From the NCBI RefSeq assembly GCF_000955955.1, contig NZ_JYJG01000007.1:62001-126000 (forward strand): a stretch of 64,000 nucleotides of DNA, read 5' to 3'. Under the pieces are notes generated by a model. The model saw only the letters and a program-made list of their open reading frames with translations, had not been told where the DNA came from and searched no databases. The stretch is from Lentzea aerocolonigenes (lineage in GTDB: Bacteria; Actinomycetota; Actinomycetes; Mycobacteriales; Pseudonocardiaceae). Both the position numbers and the translations under genes were made by a program. Within the stretch, counting starts at the first letter, position 1. Each line of letters opens with the position of its first letter. Of the stretch, positions 55,428 to 63,695 are shown piece after piece.

Positions 55428-55885
55428 GAGATTCATCGTGCCGTGAACCGCGGAGCCCCGCCCTCCGTACCCCTCATCAGACTGCAGAAAACGCTGTCCA
55501 GCGATCAAGAACGCGCAGGTCAGCGTCGCACGGCGAAAACCAGCTACGAAGCGTGACGGCATCACTCGATCGCGTGGTCGTGGACGTAACCCATAACGAG
55601 AGCCGGGCTCACACCGAACTAACAGACAGCTCCGCCAGTTCGTCAGGAGGCAACGATGAACTTAAGCAGGATGCAAGCGGCGAGCTGACTGTCTGTCAGC
55701 AGCGTGTAGCCCAACTCATCGGAAACGTGACGAGAGTCACCCAACGGGCGCTCAAGCTTGCCTGCGCTCGTGACGCGAGGTTACGTTCTCGCCCGCCGAT
55801 AACGGTTTGGTCACCGGCAGGACACAGGAACCGCAAGCACCAGGGTCCAAAGTCCGGCCCGGAATCCCCCGCCGAGGTTTGCCCG
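55428..55885. other. Long upstream region of the lytic transglycosylase gene
   Basis: These 458 bases hold no supported gene. They contain a CRP-like palindrome (55726-55741) and the ribosome-binding sequence GAGG eight bases before the transglycosylase start. I looked for the c-di-AMP (ydaO) riboswitch that often precedes such enzymes in actinobacteria and did not find its conserved blocks. The length allows a long leader, but I cannot define it. Confidence 0.4.
55726..55741. promoter_or_regulatory. CRP-like site upstream of the lytic transglycosylase gene
   Basis: CGTGACGAGAGTCACC contains GTGA-N6-TCAC, the core of the TGTGA-N6-TCACA site bound by CRP-type regulators in actinobacteria; the outermost bases differ. 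It lies 145 bases before the start codon. CRP is known to control wall-remodelling enzymes such as rpfA in mycobacteria, so regulation is plausible. A single match of this length can occur by chance. Confidence 0.4.
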
Positions 55886-56713
55886 GTGGCCAAGCTCCCC
55901 GACGCAGGAGGCTCCCCCTTGGCCCGGCACAGCAAGGCCGCCGGCCGAACCGTGTACACGGTCGTGCCCAACGCAGAACCGAAAGCCGGCGCGCATCGCG
56001 CCGAGGACGACAAGGTCCCGCTCGCCCACCGCGTGAGCGCCATCGTCGTCGCCGCGGGTGTCGCCGCCGGCACCGCCGCCATCGCCAACGCCGCGACCAG
56101 CGGCTCCTCCACGGAACTCGCCGCGGGTGCGGCCGAGCTGGGCGCTCTCCCCGACCAGCAGGCCAAGAACATCCAGACGGTGCACGACGTGAACCCCGGC
56201 ACCCAGGTCGGCCGCCTGCTGCAGTTCCAGCAGATGTACGCGCAGCAGACGTTCGAGCAGGCCACCAAGGTCGCCGCGGACGCGCACGCCCAGCGCGAGG
56301 CCGCCGCGAAGGCCGAGGCCGAGCGTCAGATCGAGATGCGCAAGCCTGCCAAGCAGCGCGAGGTCGAGGGCTGGATCAAGGAAGCCATCAAGGTCCTGCA
56401 GGCCAACGGCACCAACATCGACAACAGCAGCGTCGACGAGATCTACACGATCATCATGAAGGAGTCGAACGGCAACCCCAACGCCGTCAACAACTGGGAC
56501 TCCAACGCGATGCGCGGCACGCCGTCCAAGGGCCTGATGCAGTGCATCGACCCGACCTTCCGCGCGTACAAGCTGCCCGGCTACGACAACATCCTCGCGC
56601 CGGTCGACAACATCATCGCCGGCGTCCGCTACACGTACGCGCGCTACGGCGGCTTCCACAACCACCCCGGTCTGGTCAGCATCGGCCTGGGTGGCGGGTA
56701 CCGGGGGTACTAA
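55886..56713 (+). CDS. Lytic transglycosylase (SLT domain), probably exported
   Basis: The gene encodes 275 residues from GTG 55886, chosen for the GAGG eight bases upstream; the open frame back to 55553 has no family support. A hydrophobic, Ala-rich segment at about 49-70 may be a membrane anchor or signal sequence after a long charged N-terminus. A helical region with many Ala, Glu and Lys follows. The SLT-type lysozyme-like domain occupies the last 110 residues with IIMKESNGNPNAVN, where Glu is the catalytic acid, then SKGLMQCIDPTF and GVRYTYARYGG. It cleaves peptidoglycan by analogy. Confidence 0.88.
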   Translation: MAKLPDAGGSPLARHSKAAGRTVYTVVPNAEPKAGAHRAEDDKVPLAHRVSAIVVAAGVAAGTAAIANAATSGSSTELAAGAAELGALPDQQAKNIQTVHDVNPGTQVGRLLQFQQMYAQQTFEQATKVAADAHAQREAAAKAEAERQIEMRKPAKQREVEGWIKEAIKVLQANGTNIDNSSVDEIYTIIMKESNGNPNAVNNWDSNAMRGTPSKGLMQCIDPTFRAYKLPGYDNILAPVDNIIAGVRYTYARYGGFHNHPGLVSIGLGGGYRGY

Positions 56714-56861
56714 AGACGCCAATCACGCCGTGTCGGGGTGCGTCAAACCCATCGGCGGGCGATGCTGTCAATCAGGTTCACCCACAAGTATGGCGGCCCT
56801 AGCGGGCGCACGCCCGGTAGTGCTCCCATCGAAGCGATTTCCCGAACGCAGGGAGTGGCCG

Positions 56862-57011
56862 ATGAACGAGCAACAGGCACGTGACGACGAGCTGGCGAAG
56901 GTCCGCTCGGAGGCGACGAGCTGGCTGGCCAAGATGGCCAAGGCCCAGCAACGCCCCAAAGTCGAGCAACGGAAGCCTGAGCACGACGCCATGACACCCG
57001 CGAAGAAGTAG
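56862..57011 (+). CDS. Small charged protein
   Basis: The gene encodes 49 residues from ATG 56862, supported by an AGGGAG sequence at good distance. The product is rich in Lys, Glu, Gln and Ala, and probably helical. It has no recognised family. The terminator-like hairpin that follows supports a real transcript. Its 148-base upstream region from the transglycosylase has no clear promoter. Confidence 0.5.
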   Translation: MNEQQARDDELAKVRSEATSWLAKMAKAQQRPKVEQRKPEHDAMTPAKK

Positions 57012-57025
57012 GCAGAAAGAACCAG

Positions 57026-57051
57026 AGCGCCTCGGCTACGGCCGGGGCGCT
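57026..57051. terminator. Hairpin between the small charged gene and the LysR-type gene
   Basis: The arms 57026-57036 and 57041-57051 pair with one mismatch around TACG, followed by TCTGCTTTG. It overlaps the end of the convergent LysR-type gene, whose stop is at 57036, and can serve both directions. Confidence 0.6.
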
Positions 57052-58067
57052 TCTGCTTTGAAGGCCGACCACAGCAGGTTCAGCGGGTGATCCGCCGGAT
57101 GCTTCGACAGCTCGTCCGTTCGGGCGAAGACGCCCACAAGTCGCTCCAGCGAGTCATCTGAGAGCTCGACGACGCGGAGGCCCCCGCCCTCCCGGAGCTC
57201 GTTGTTCGACGCCACCACGCCCAAACCAGACGTCACGATCATGGCTCCCTGGACGAGGTTCGAGCGCAGCAGCGAGATGCCGTACTGGATCTCGTCGATC
57301 TCGGCCGCGATGTCGAGCCCCTGGCGGTAGTCCGGCCCGAACCAGCCCCGCAGGAACTCCGCGATCAACCCCGCCCCCGGCACCACCAACGGGATCGACC
57401 GCAGCTGAGGTACCCGCACGCGCTCGCCGACAACCGTCCCAGGCAGGTTCGTCAGCAGCGCGAGCCCGCCGCGCCGCCACTCGATCACGTCGAACTCCGG
57501 CCGCTCCCACCCCGCGCCGGCCCGCGTCACGACGCTGCCGCACACGACGTCGACCTCCTGCGTCTCCAGCTTGGTCCAGATGTCCTTGGTGCGGATGTGC
57601 ACGACCTTGAGGTCCACGTCGCGCTCGCGGAACTCCTCGGCGACGTGGTGCCACGCCTTCGCGAGCGTGTCGAGCATGTATCGCGTGGTGCCGACGGTGA
57701 CGGTCGTGCCGAGCTTGCGGCGGCACTCGTGAATTCCGTCGAGCCACTCCGCGAGCGTCTCCCGCGCCAATTCGACGAGCGACTCACCGGTAGGCGTGAA
57801 CAGCACGTCTTTTCCGCGCCCCTGCTTCACCACCAGCTGCTCGCCGCACAGTTCCTGGAAGTTCCGGTTCAACGTGTCCAGCTGCTTCTGCACGCTCGAC
57901 TGCTCGCGCCCCAACGCCCTTGCCGCCCGCAGTGCCGAACGGGTTTCGTGAACCGTCAACAACGTCCTGAGCTGGTCCATCGTGGTATCCAGTAGAGCGC
58001 CGGGCATGTTCAGCAGGCGGTGCAGGGAGGTGCTGGTCGGGAGCACCAACTGGGACGAGCCGGACAT
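57036..58067 (-). CDS. LysR-type regulator
   Basis: The gene encodes 343 residues from ATG 58067, where AGAGGG lies six bases upstream; the frame is open to 58274 but without support. The N-terminal 90 residues contain the helix-turn-helix with SALRAARALGREQSSVQKQL, and the rest is a periplasmic-binding-like effector domain. It is divergent from the orphan nuoB-nuoC-nuoI-htpX set across 108 bases, the classical arrangement in which a LysR protein controls its neighbour. The effector is unknown. Confidence 0.9.
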   Translation of the reverse strand: MSGSSQLVLPTSTSLHRLLNMPGALLDTTMDQLRTLLTVHETRSALRAARALGREQSSVQKQLDTLNRNFQELCGEQLVVKQGRGKDVLFTPTGESLVELARETLAEWLDGIHECRRKLGTTVTVGTTRYMLDTLAKAWHHVAEEFRERDVDLKVVHIRTKDIWTKLETQEVDVVCGSVVTRAGAGWERPEFDVIEWRRGGLALLTNLPGTVVGERVRVPQLRSIPLVVPGAGLIAEFLRGWFGPDYRQGLDIAAEIDEIQYGISLLRSNLVQGAMIVTSGLGVVASNNELREGGGLRVVELSDDSLERLVGVFARTDELSKHPADHPLNLLWSAFKAEAPRP

Positions 58068-58175
58068 CGGAACCCTCTCTGATGTTCTACCGATCAGTTG
58101 AACTGAACTTGACCGCATTTCGCAGGGAAATGATCTGCAGATCCTGTTCGCAAATCTCTGGACTCTTATCGCGCG

Positions 58176-58718
58176 GTGTACAAAGCTATCTCCGGCGACC
58201 ACGCGTGGGAGCCGATTCCGGGGGGAATCATTGGGGGGTGGGGGTCCGCCAGGCGCAAGCTGGTGGGCCCCCAAGTATTACCCTCGCTGGTTGTGACAGT
58301 TTCCGCTCGCCCGGACGATGTTGTCCTCAACTGGGGCACCACCTACCGGGTCACCGTCCTCGAACTCGGGCTCGCCTGCTGCGGAGTCGAAGTGATGGCA
58401 GCTCTCGACCGCCTTCCCGACCTCGGCGTCACGCCGGTCGCCGGCGCGGGCGAGGCACACGTTCTCGTCGTCTCCGGCACCGTCACGGACGCCATGTTGC
58501 CTGCTGTGATCCGCAGTTTCGAGGCCATGCCCGAACCGCGCTACGTGATCTCCGTGGGCGCCTGCAGCAACACCGGCGGCCCGTACTGGGACTCCTACAG
58601 CGTCACCAAGGGCATCGACCAGGCTCTGCCGGTCCACGTCGCCGTCCCCGGCTGTCCGCCGCGTCCTGAAGCACTGCTCGAAGGCCTCAAGGCACTCCAC
58701 GGGCTGGTGAACGCATGA
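58176..58718 (+). CDS. NuoB-like subunit of an orphan complex-I-type cluster
   Basis: The gene encodes 180 residues from GTG 58176; GTG codons at 58260 and 58293 are possible later starts, and no start has a good ribosome-binding site. The NuoB core is complete, with cluster N2 ligands Cys68, Cys69, Cys130 and Cys160 and the [11 protein letters not shown] segment. GGPYWDSYSVTKG is typical of the second NuoB type of Streptomyces rather than of the main operon. It overlaps the NuoC-like gene by four bases. No NuoD, NuoEFG or membrane subunit accompanies it. Confidence 0.88.
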   Translation: MYKAISGDHAWEPIPGGIIGGWGSARRKLVGPQVLPSLVVTVSARPDDVVLNWGTTYRVTVLELGLACCGVEVMAALDRLPDLGVTPVAGAGEAHVLVVSGTVTDAMLPAVIRSFEAMPEPRYVISVGACSNTGGPYWDSYSVTKGIDQALPVHVAVPGCPPRPEALLEGLKALHGLVNA

Positions 58719-59242
58719 CCACCCCGAAGACCGCCTTCGGTCAGACCGTCCACCACGTCGAGCTCGCCGACTGGCTCGCGACGGCCGCGGACCACCACGC
58801 AGCCGGCTATGTCATGTTCGACTGGCTCGGTGTCGAGGACGCGGGCAGGCCAGGAGCCGCGAACCTCCGTCACGCGGTGTTCCTGCACGTCATCAACCCG
58901 CAGACGCGCGAAGGCGTGATGCTGCGGACCGAGCTCGACGAGACCAGCCAGTTGCCGAGTGTCGCCCACCTCTGGAAGGGCGCGCAGTGGCACGAACGCG
59001 AGGCCGCCGAGATGTTCGGCATCACGGTCGGTAGCGAGCCTGAGCACCTGCTCCTGCCCGACAGCTTCCAGGGCCACCCGCTGCGCAAGGACTTCGTGCT
59101 GGCCGCCAGGGTCGTCCGCCCGTGGCCGGGCCGCCTGGAGCCGGGCGAGGACAACACGAGCGCCCCGAGCCGCCGCCGCACCGCACCACCGGGAGTGCCG
59201 GACCCGTCCTGGGGCCCGCGCCGCGAGGAGGAGACCCAGTGA
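58715..59242 (+). CDS. NuoC-like subunit of the orphan cluster
   Basis: The gene encodes 175 residues. The 30-kDa subunit signature is present as [12 protein letters not shown] and [10 protein letters not shown] at about residues 90-130. Compared with the NuoC at 26455 it lacks the N-terminal extension and has a different C-terminal tail rich in Arg and Pro. It overlaps both neighbours by four bases, so B, C and I are translationally coupled. Confidence 0.85.
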   Translation: MTTPKTAFGQTVHHVELADWLATAADHHAAGYVMFDWLGVEDAGRPGAANLRHAVFLHVINPQTREGVMLRTELDETSQLPSVAHLWKGAQWHEREAAEMFGITVGSEPEHLLLPDSFQGHPLRKDFVLAARVVRPWPGRLEPGEDNTSAPSRRRTAPPGVPDPSWGPRREEETQ

Positions 59243-59691
59243 CCGACCTTCCTCCGCGCACGAGGGGCGTCATCGCGCTGTTGGACGCCAACTGCACGGT
59301 CTGCATGATCTGCGCGCGCGAGTGCCCCGACTGGTGCATCCACATCACGTCCCACACCGAGGTCGAGCAGCAGCCCGGCTCAGCCCGCCCGCGCAGCCGC
59401 AACGTGCTCGACCGGTTCGCGATCGACTACGGCCAATGTCTCTACTGCGGCATCTGCGTCGAGGTCTGCCCGTTCGACGCCCTGCACTGGGCCCCGGAGT
59501 TCGGCTATCCGGGAACGGGCTCGATCGAAGGCGACGGAGCCGTGGCCGAACTGGTCCACGAACGCGACGTGCTGGCCACGTGGGTCGAGAAGGTGCCGCC
59601 GCCACCTCCGCTCGACCCGGCCGCCGAGGCCGCGCCGGAAACCGCCACCGGAACCGGCAGGCGTCCAGGTTCGTTGAGAGGTAGGACGTAA
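59239..59691 (+). CDS. NuoI-like 2[4Fe-4S] ferredoxin of the orphan cluster
   Basis: The gene encodes 150 residues from GTG 59239. Two complete [4Fe-4S] motifs are present: Cys19, 22, 25, 29 and Cys67, 70, 73, 77. The region between them and the order match NuoI of complex I. The C-terminal 60 residues are Pro/Ala-rich. It may accept electrons from a soluble donor, for example ferredoxin reduced by KorAB, but this is only an idea. htpX begins 18 bases downstream. Confidence 0.87.
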   Translation: MTDLPPRTRGVIALLDANCTVCMICARECPDWCIHITSHTEVEQQPGSARPRSRNVLDRFAIDYGQCLYCGICVEVCPFDALHWAPEFGYPGTGSIEGDGAVAELVHERDVLATWVEKVPPPPPLDPAAEAAPETATGTGRRPGSLRGRT

Positions 59692-59709
59692 AACCCGGAG
59701 GCGAAAACC

Positions 59710-60570
59710 GTGCACAAGCACTTCAACGGGTTGAAGACGGCCGTGCTGCTCGGCGGGATGAGCGCGCTGATCATCGTGATCAGCGGGCTGTTCGGCCGGA
59801 CGGCACTGGTCATCGGCCTGGTGTTGGCCTTGGGCGTGAACGCCTACGCGTACTTCAACTCCGACAAGCTCGCGCTGCGGGCCATGCGCGCGATTCCCGT
59901 GTCGCAGGTCGAGCAGCCCGTCCTCTACACGATCGTGCGGGAGCTGTCGCAGAAGGCGCGCCAGCCCATGCCGAGGCTCTACCTGAGCCCGACCATCGCA
60001 CCGAACGCGTTCGCGACGGGCCGCAACCCGCGCAACGCCGCGGTGTGCTGCACGACGGGGATTCTGGAGCTCCTCGACGAACGCGAGCTGCGTGCTGTGC
60101 TCGGCCACGAGCTCGCCCACGTCTACAACCGCGACATCCTGATCAGCTGCGTGGCCGGTGCGCTCGCGGGCGTGATCACGATGCTCGCGAACCTGGCCGT
60201 GATCGCCGGCATCTTCGGTTTCGGTGATGACGACGACGGCCCAGGTCCGTTGGGGCTGCTGCTGATCGCGCTGCTCGGCCCGATCGCAGCCACCGTCGTG
60301 CGCCTGGCCGTGAGCCGGTCGCGCGAGTTCCAGGCCGACGAGTCCGGCTCCGAGCTCACCGGCGACCCGCTGGCGCTGGCCTCAGCGTTGCGCAAGATCG
60401 AGCTCGGGACGCGGGCGGCGCCGCTCGCACCGGAGCCGGAGGTGGTGTCGCAGAGCCACCTGATGATCGCGAACCCGTTCCGCTCGGGGGAGCAGTTCGC
60501 GAAGTGGTTCTCGACTCACCCGCCGATCGCCGACCGCATCCGCAGGCTCGAGGAAATGGCGCGCCGCTAA
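59710..60570 (+). CDS. htpX: HtpX-type membrane zinc metalloprotease
   Basis: The gene encodes 286 residues from GTG 59710 with GGAGG eight bases upstream. The zinc site is HELAH at 133-137 (His133, Glu134, His137) with a later glutamate in FQADESG. Four hydrophobic segments are as in the family. HtpX degrades damaged membrane proteins. The gene is on one transcript with the orphan Nuo-like genes and matches the htpX close to grcC1 in mycobacteria. It ends four bases inside the convergent rfbA. Confidence 0.94.
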   Translation: MHKHFNGLKTAVLLGGMSALIIVISGLFGRTALVIGLVLALGVNAYAYFNSDKLALRAMRAIPVSQVEQPVLYTIVRELSQKARQPMPRLYLSPTIAPNAFATGRNPRNAAVCCTTGILELLDERELRAVLGHELAHVYNRDILISCVAGALAGVITMLANLAVIAGIFGFGDDDDGPGPLGLLLIALLGPIAATVVRLAVSRSREFQADESGSELTGDPLALASALRKIELGTRAAPLAPEPEVVSQSHLMIANPFRSGEQFAKWFSTHPPIADRIRRLEEMARR

Positions 60571-61439
60571 TTTCCCGCGCGCGCCACCGCCATCAAGTAC
60601 TCGCCGTACCCGGACTTGCCGAGCTTCTCGCCGAGCGCGTAGCACTCCTGCGCCGAGATGAAGCCCATGCGCAGCGCGATCTCCTCGGGACACGCGATGC
60701 GCACGCCGGTCCGGTGCTCCAGCACCTGCACGAACTGTCCCGCTTCGAGCAACGAGTCGTGCGTGCCGGTGTCGAGCCACGCGAACCCGCGGCTCAGGTC
60801 CACCAGCTGCGCCCGCCCCTCGCGCAGGTAGTGCAGGTTGACGTCGGTGATCTCCAGCTCGCCGCGCGGCGACGGCTTGAGCTTCGACGCGATGTCCACC
60901 ACACCGTTGTCGTAGAAGTAGAGCCCGGTGATCGCCCGGTTCGACTTGGGCTGCTTGGGCTTCTCCTCGATCGACAACAGCTTGCCGCTCGCGTCGACCT
61001 CGCCCACGCCGTACCGCTCCGGGTCCTTCACCTGGTACCCGAACAGCACGCATCCGTCCAAGGAGGACGCGTGGTGCTGCAGCGTCGACGAGAAACCCTG
61101 GCCGTAGAAGATGTTGTCGCCCAGCACCAGCGCCACGTCGTCGTCCCCGACGAAGTCCGCGCCGATGATGAACGCCTCCGCGAGCCCGTTCGGCGCGGCC
61201 TGCTCGGCGTAGGAGAAGCTCATGCCCCACTGCGACCCGTCGCCCAGCAGGCGGCGGAACAGCGGTAAGTCCGTCGGCGTGGAGATGATCAGCACCTCGC
61301 GAATGCCGGCCAGCATCAGGACCGACAGCGGGTAGTAGATCATCGGCTTGTCGAACACCGGCAGCAGCTGCTTGGAGACGGCCTGCGTGATCGGGTGCAG
61401 GCGCGTCCCACTGCCACCGGCGAGGACGATGCCCTTCAC
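60567..61439 (-). CDS. rfbA: Glucose-1-phosphate thymidylyltransferase
   Basis: The gene encodes 290 residues. The nucleotide-binding motif is GGSGTRLHP at 8-16, followed by [34 protein letters not shown], conserved in the RmlA group, is near the C-terminus. The enzyme makes dTDP-glucose, the first step of dTDP-rhamnose and other deoxysugar synthesis. rfbB, rfbC and rfbD are not adjacent. It overlaps the YajQ-family gene by four bases. Confidence 0.95.
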   Translation of the reverse strand: MKGIVLAGGSGTRLHPITQAVSKQLLPVFDKPMIYYPLSVLMLAGIREVLIISTPTDLPLFRRLLGDGSQWGMSFSYAEQAAPNGLAEAFIIGADFVGDDDVALVLGDNIFYGQGFSSTLQHHASSLDGCVLFGYQVKDPERYGVGEVDASGKLLSIEEKPKQPKSNRAITGLYFYDNGVVDIASKLKPSPRGELEITDVNLHYLREGRAQLVDLSRGFAWLDTGTHDSLLEAGQFVQVLEHRTGVRIACPEEIALRMGFISAQECYALGEKLGKSGYGEYLMAVARAGN

Positions 61440-61927
61440 CGGTAGTTGGTGAACTGCAGCGCGATGCCGAAGTCGGAACCCTTCAGCAGGGCGATGACGT
61501 CCTGCAGGTGGTCCTTCTTCTTGCCGGACACCCTCAACTGGTCACCCTGGATCTGCGCCTGGACACCCTTGGGTGCCTCGTCGCGGATCTTCTTGGCGAT
61601 CTCCTTGGCCTTCTCCGAGGTGATGCCCTGCACGAGATTTCCGGTGACCTTGAACACCTTCCCGGAGATCGCGGGCTCGCCCACCTCGAACGCCTTCATC
61701 GAGATGTTGCGCTTCACCAGCTTCTCCTGGAAGACGTCGATCGCCGCCTTGCAGCGCTCCTCGGTCTCGGAGGTGAAGGTGATCGCCTCCTCGCCGGCCC
61801 AGGCCACGGTGGTGTTGGTCCCGCGGAAGTCGAAGCGCGTGCTCAACTCCTTGGCCGCCTGGTTGAGCGCGTTGTCGACCTCCTGCCGGTCCACCTTGCT
61901 CACCACGTCGAACGACGGGTCCGCCAC
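61436..61927 (-). CDS. YajQ-family nucleotide-binding protein
   Basis: The gene encodes 163 residues from GTG 61927, preceded by GAGGAG seven bases upstream. The start gives the family-typical [20 protein letters not shown] and the standard YajQ length. The protein has two ferredoxin-like halves, and members bind cyclic di-GMP or RNA-like nucleotides. In some proteobacteria it acts with a transcription factor; the role in actinobacteria is unsettled. It is the upstream gene of the rfbA pair. Confidence 0.92.
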   Translation of the reverse strand: MADPSFDVVSKVDRQEVDNALNQAAKELSTRFDFRGTNTTVAWAGEEAITFTSETEERCKAAIDVFQEKLVKRNISMKAFEVGEPAISGKVFKVTGNLVQGITSEKAKEIAKKIRDEAPKGVQAQIQGDQLRVSGKKKDHLQDVIALLKGSDFGIALQFTNYR

Positions 61928-62061
61928 GACTTCACTCCTCAACGATCTCGGGGGCAACGATCTCGGGCTTACAGCCAGCGTCGATGCTACTGGGGGACCC
62001 CGATTTGGGGCCGCCCGAAGGTGTTATGTATTGTTCCGCCTGCACCGTTACGGCGGTGTGG

Positions 62062-62142
62062 GGCGGGTTGCCCGAGCGGCCAATGGGAGCGGACTGTAAA
62101 TCCGTCGCGAAAGCTACAGAGGTTCGAATCCTCTACCCGCCA
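62062..62142 (+). tRNA. tRNA-Tyr (GTA)
   Basis: The acceptor arms GGCGGGT (62062-62068) and ACCCGCC (62135-62141) pair fully and the discriminator base is A. The anticodon GTA is at 62096-62098 with the usual flanking T and A. A long variable arm gives 81 bases, typical of bacterial tRNA-Tyr. The T arm contains GGTTCGAATCC. CCA is not encoded. Confidence 0.95.
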
Positions 62143-62220
62143 CGCAAGTCGATGGGCCTCTGACCGAGCTGGTCAGGGGCCCATTGTCGTACATCCGGTG
62201 TGGTGACAGAGGGGGACGCT

Positions 62221-62898
62221 GTGCGCACGCAGATGGCAACTGAGGCGGGACGGACGACCGCGCCGAGCGAGGACCGCGCGCTCGTGGGGCCGAACCTGCT
62301 CGCGGTGCTCGACGGGGTGACCGCAAAAGACGAGACCGGCTGCGAGCACAGCGTCGGCTGGTTCGCCGACCAGCTGGCCGCGGAGCTGCTGCGGTTCGCG
62401 CACCTCGGGCCTGCTCCGGCGCTGGCAGAGGCCATCAAGCAGACCCGTGAGCTGCACTCCGGCAGCTGCGATCTCGATCACCCCGACAGCCCCAGCGCGA
62501 CTGTCGGGCTCGTCCAGATCAAGAATGACGTGCTGCGGTACCTGGTGCTCGGCGACGCCACCGTGGTGGTCGACACCAAGCAGCAGCTGCACGTCGTGAG
62601 CGACACGAAGACCAGTCGCACGGCCGGTGCGAACCCCACCGACGTCGAGCACGCGCTCACGGGCGAAATTCCGCTGCACGACGTCAAGCGCGTCGCGATC
62701 CTCTCCGACGGTGCCGCGCGGGCGGTCGATCTGTTCAATCTCTTCGATTGGCGCAAGGCTCTCGAACTGATGGCCGCGAACGGGCCGGACGATCTGATCC
62801 GCAAGATGCGCGCGGTCGAAAAGGAAGACGCCAAGGCCGTCGATTGGCCGCGCAAGAAGGTTTCCGACGACGCGACTGTGGTCTATCTCGAACGATGA
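62221..62898 (+). CDS. PP2C-like phosphatase-fold protein
   Basis: The gene encodes 225 residues from GTG 62221, which has GAGGGGG six bases upstream. The PP2C pattern can be followed: SEDRALVG near the start, LLAVLDGVTA, a central GDATVVV, AILSDGAARAV and a C-terminal VSDDATVVYL. Some usual glycines of the metal site are missing, so activity is uncertain. It may be a Ser/Thr phosphatase-like regulator. Its stop overlaps the next ATG, so the two genes act together. Confidence 0.7.
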   Translation: MRTQMATEAGRTTAPSEDRALVGPNLLAVLDGVTAKDETGCEHSVGWFADQLAAELLRFAHLGPAPALAEAIKQTRELHSGSCDLDHPDSPSATVGLVQIKNDVLRYLVLGDATVVVDTKQQLHVVSDTKTSRTAGANPTDVEHALTGEIPLHDVKRVAILSDGAARAVDLFNLFDWRKALELMAANGPDDLIRKMRAVEKEDAKAVDWPRKKVSDDATVVYLER

Positions 62899-63695
62899 GC
62901 CTCACCGGGCTCGACGATGTGCTGCGGGACGCGGCGAGCGTCCGCGTCGTAGAGATCGATTGGTACGGCGAGGTCGTCGTCGACCTGTCGCGCACGGAGG
63001 ACCTGGATCGCCTGCGCAGCGCCATGCGGATCGGCTCGCTGCCGGGCTACGTGTGCGCTTGCCGCGGCCAGGTCAGGTTCGAGTTCTCGGACGTGCGCGG
63101 CGAACCTCTCACCGAGGTCGTGGCGCACCACGGGGTTTCGCTCGCCTGGCGGTGGGACAGCGGCCACGGCGAGCTCGCGGACGGCGTTGAGTTGTTGCGC
63201 TGGCTCGCCGAGCACGGTCTGCCCGGGCCGGGGCTGAGCTGGCAGGAACGGCCAGAGCGGCTGGCGTGGATCGCCGCGATGCCGCCCGCGTTGGAGGAGA
63301 TGGCCGACGACCTGGTCGGGCACTGGGAGATGGCCGACGACTCCCGTCATGTGATCGAGGCACGCAAACGCTTGCAGGGCCTCGATTCCGTGACCCGCGT
63401 GCTGCAGCTGCTGGCGTGGCTCGCGGCCGGCACCGGCAAGCCGCCGTACGAGGACGTTCCCGGGCTGATCCTGCGCGAGACGCCGATCGCGGAGATCATC
63501 ACCGCGCTCCAGGACCCTGACGCCGACGAACGCCACGACGCGGCCGCGGCCCGGCTGCTGCTCGCGGGCAACAGCAGGATCAGGCAGCGGCTGGACGTCG
63601 CACGCCTGCCCGGCCCGCTCCGGGTGCGCATCAGGGAAGCGGCGCGGGGCTATGAGCTGCCGCAGTGGGCGGAACGCCTGCTGCTCAATGCCTAG
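62895..63695 (+). CDS. Hypothetical protein coupled to the PP2C-like gene
   Basis: The gene encodes 266 residues from ATG 62895, overlapping the preceding stop (ATGA). No family was recognised. The sequence is soluble, with a mixed N-terminal part, a central Trp-rich stretch and a helical C-terminal part rich in Arg and Leu. Tight coupling with a PP2C-like protein suggests that it is its partner or target. Confidence 0.6.
   Translation: MSLTGLDDVLRDAASVRVVEIDWYGEVVVDLSRTEDLDRLRSAMRIGSLPGYVCACRGQVRFEFSDVRGEPLTEVVAHHGVSLAWRWDSGHGELADGVELLRWLAEHGLPGPGLSWQERPERLAWIAAMPPALEEMADDLVGHWEMADDSRHVIEARKRLQGLDSVTRVLQLLAWLAAGTGKPPYEDVPGLILRETPIAEIITALQDPDADERHDAAAARLLLAGNSRIRQRLDVARLPGPLRVRIREAARGYELPQWAERLLLNA

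Noticed and set aside
55566..55885. c-di-AMP (ydaO) riboswitch before the lytic transglycosylase
   Set aside because: The conserved sequence blocks of the class are not found in this stretch.
57036..60570. Complete second complex I operon
   Set aside because: Only B, C and I homologues are present between the LysR-type gene and htpX; no D, E, F, G or membrane subunits were found in the window.
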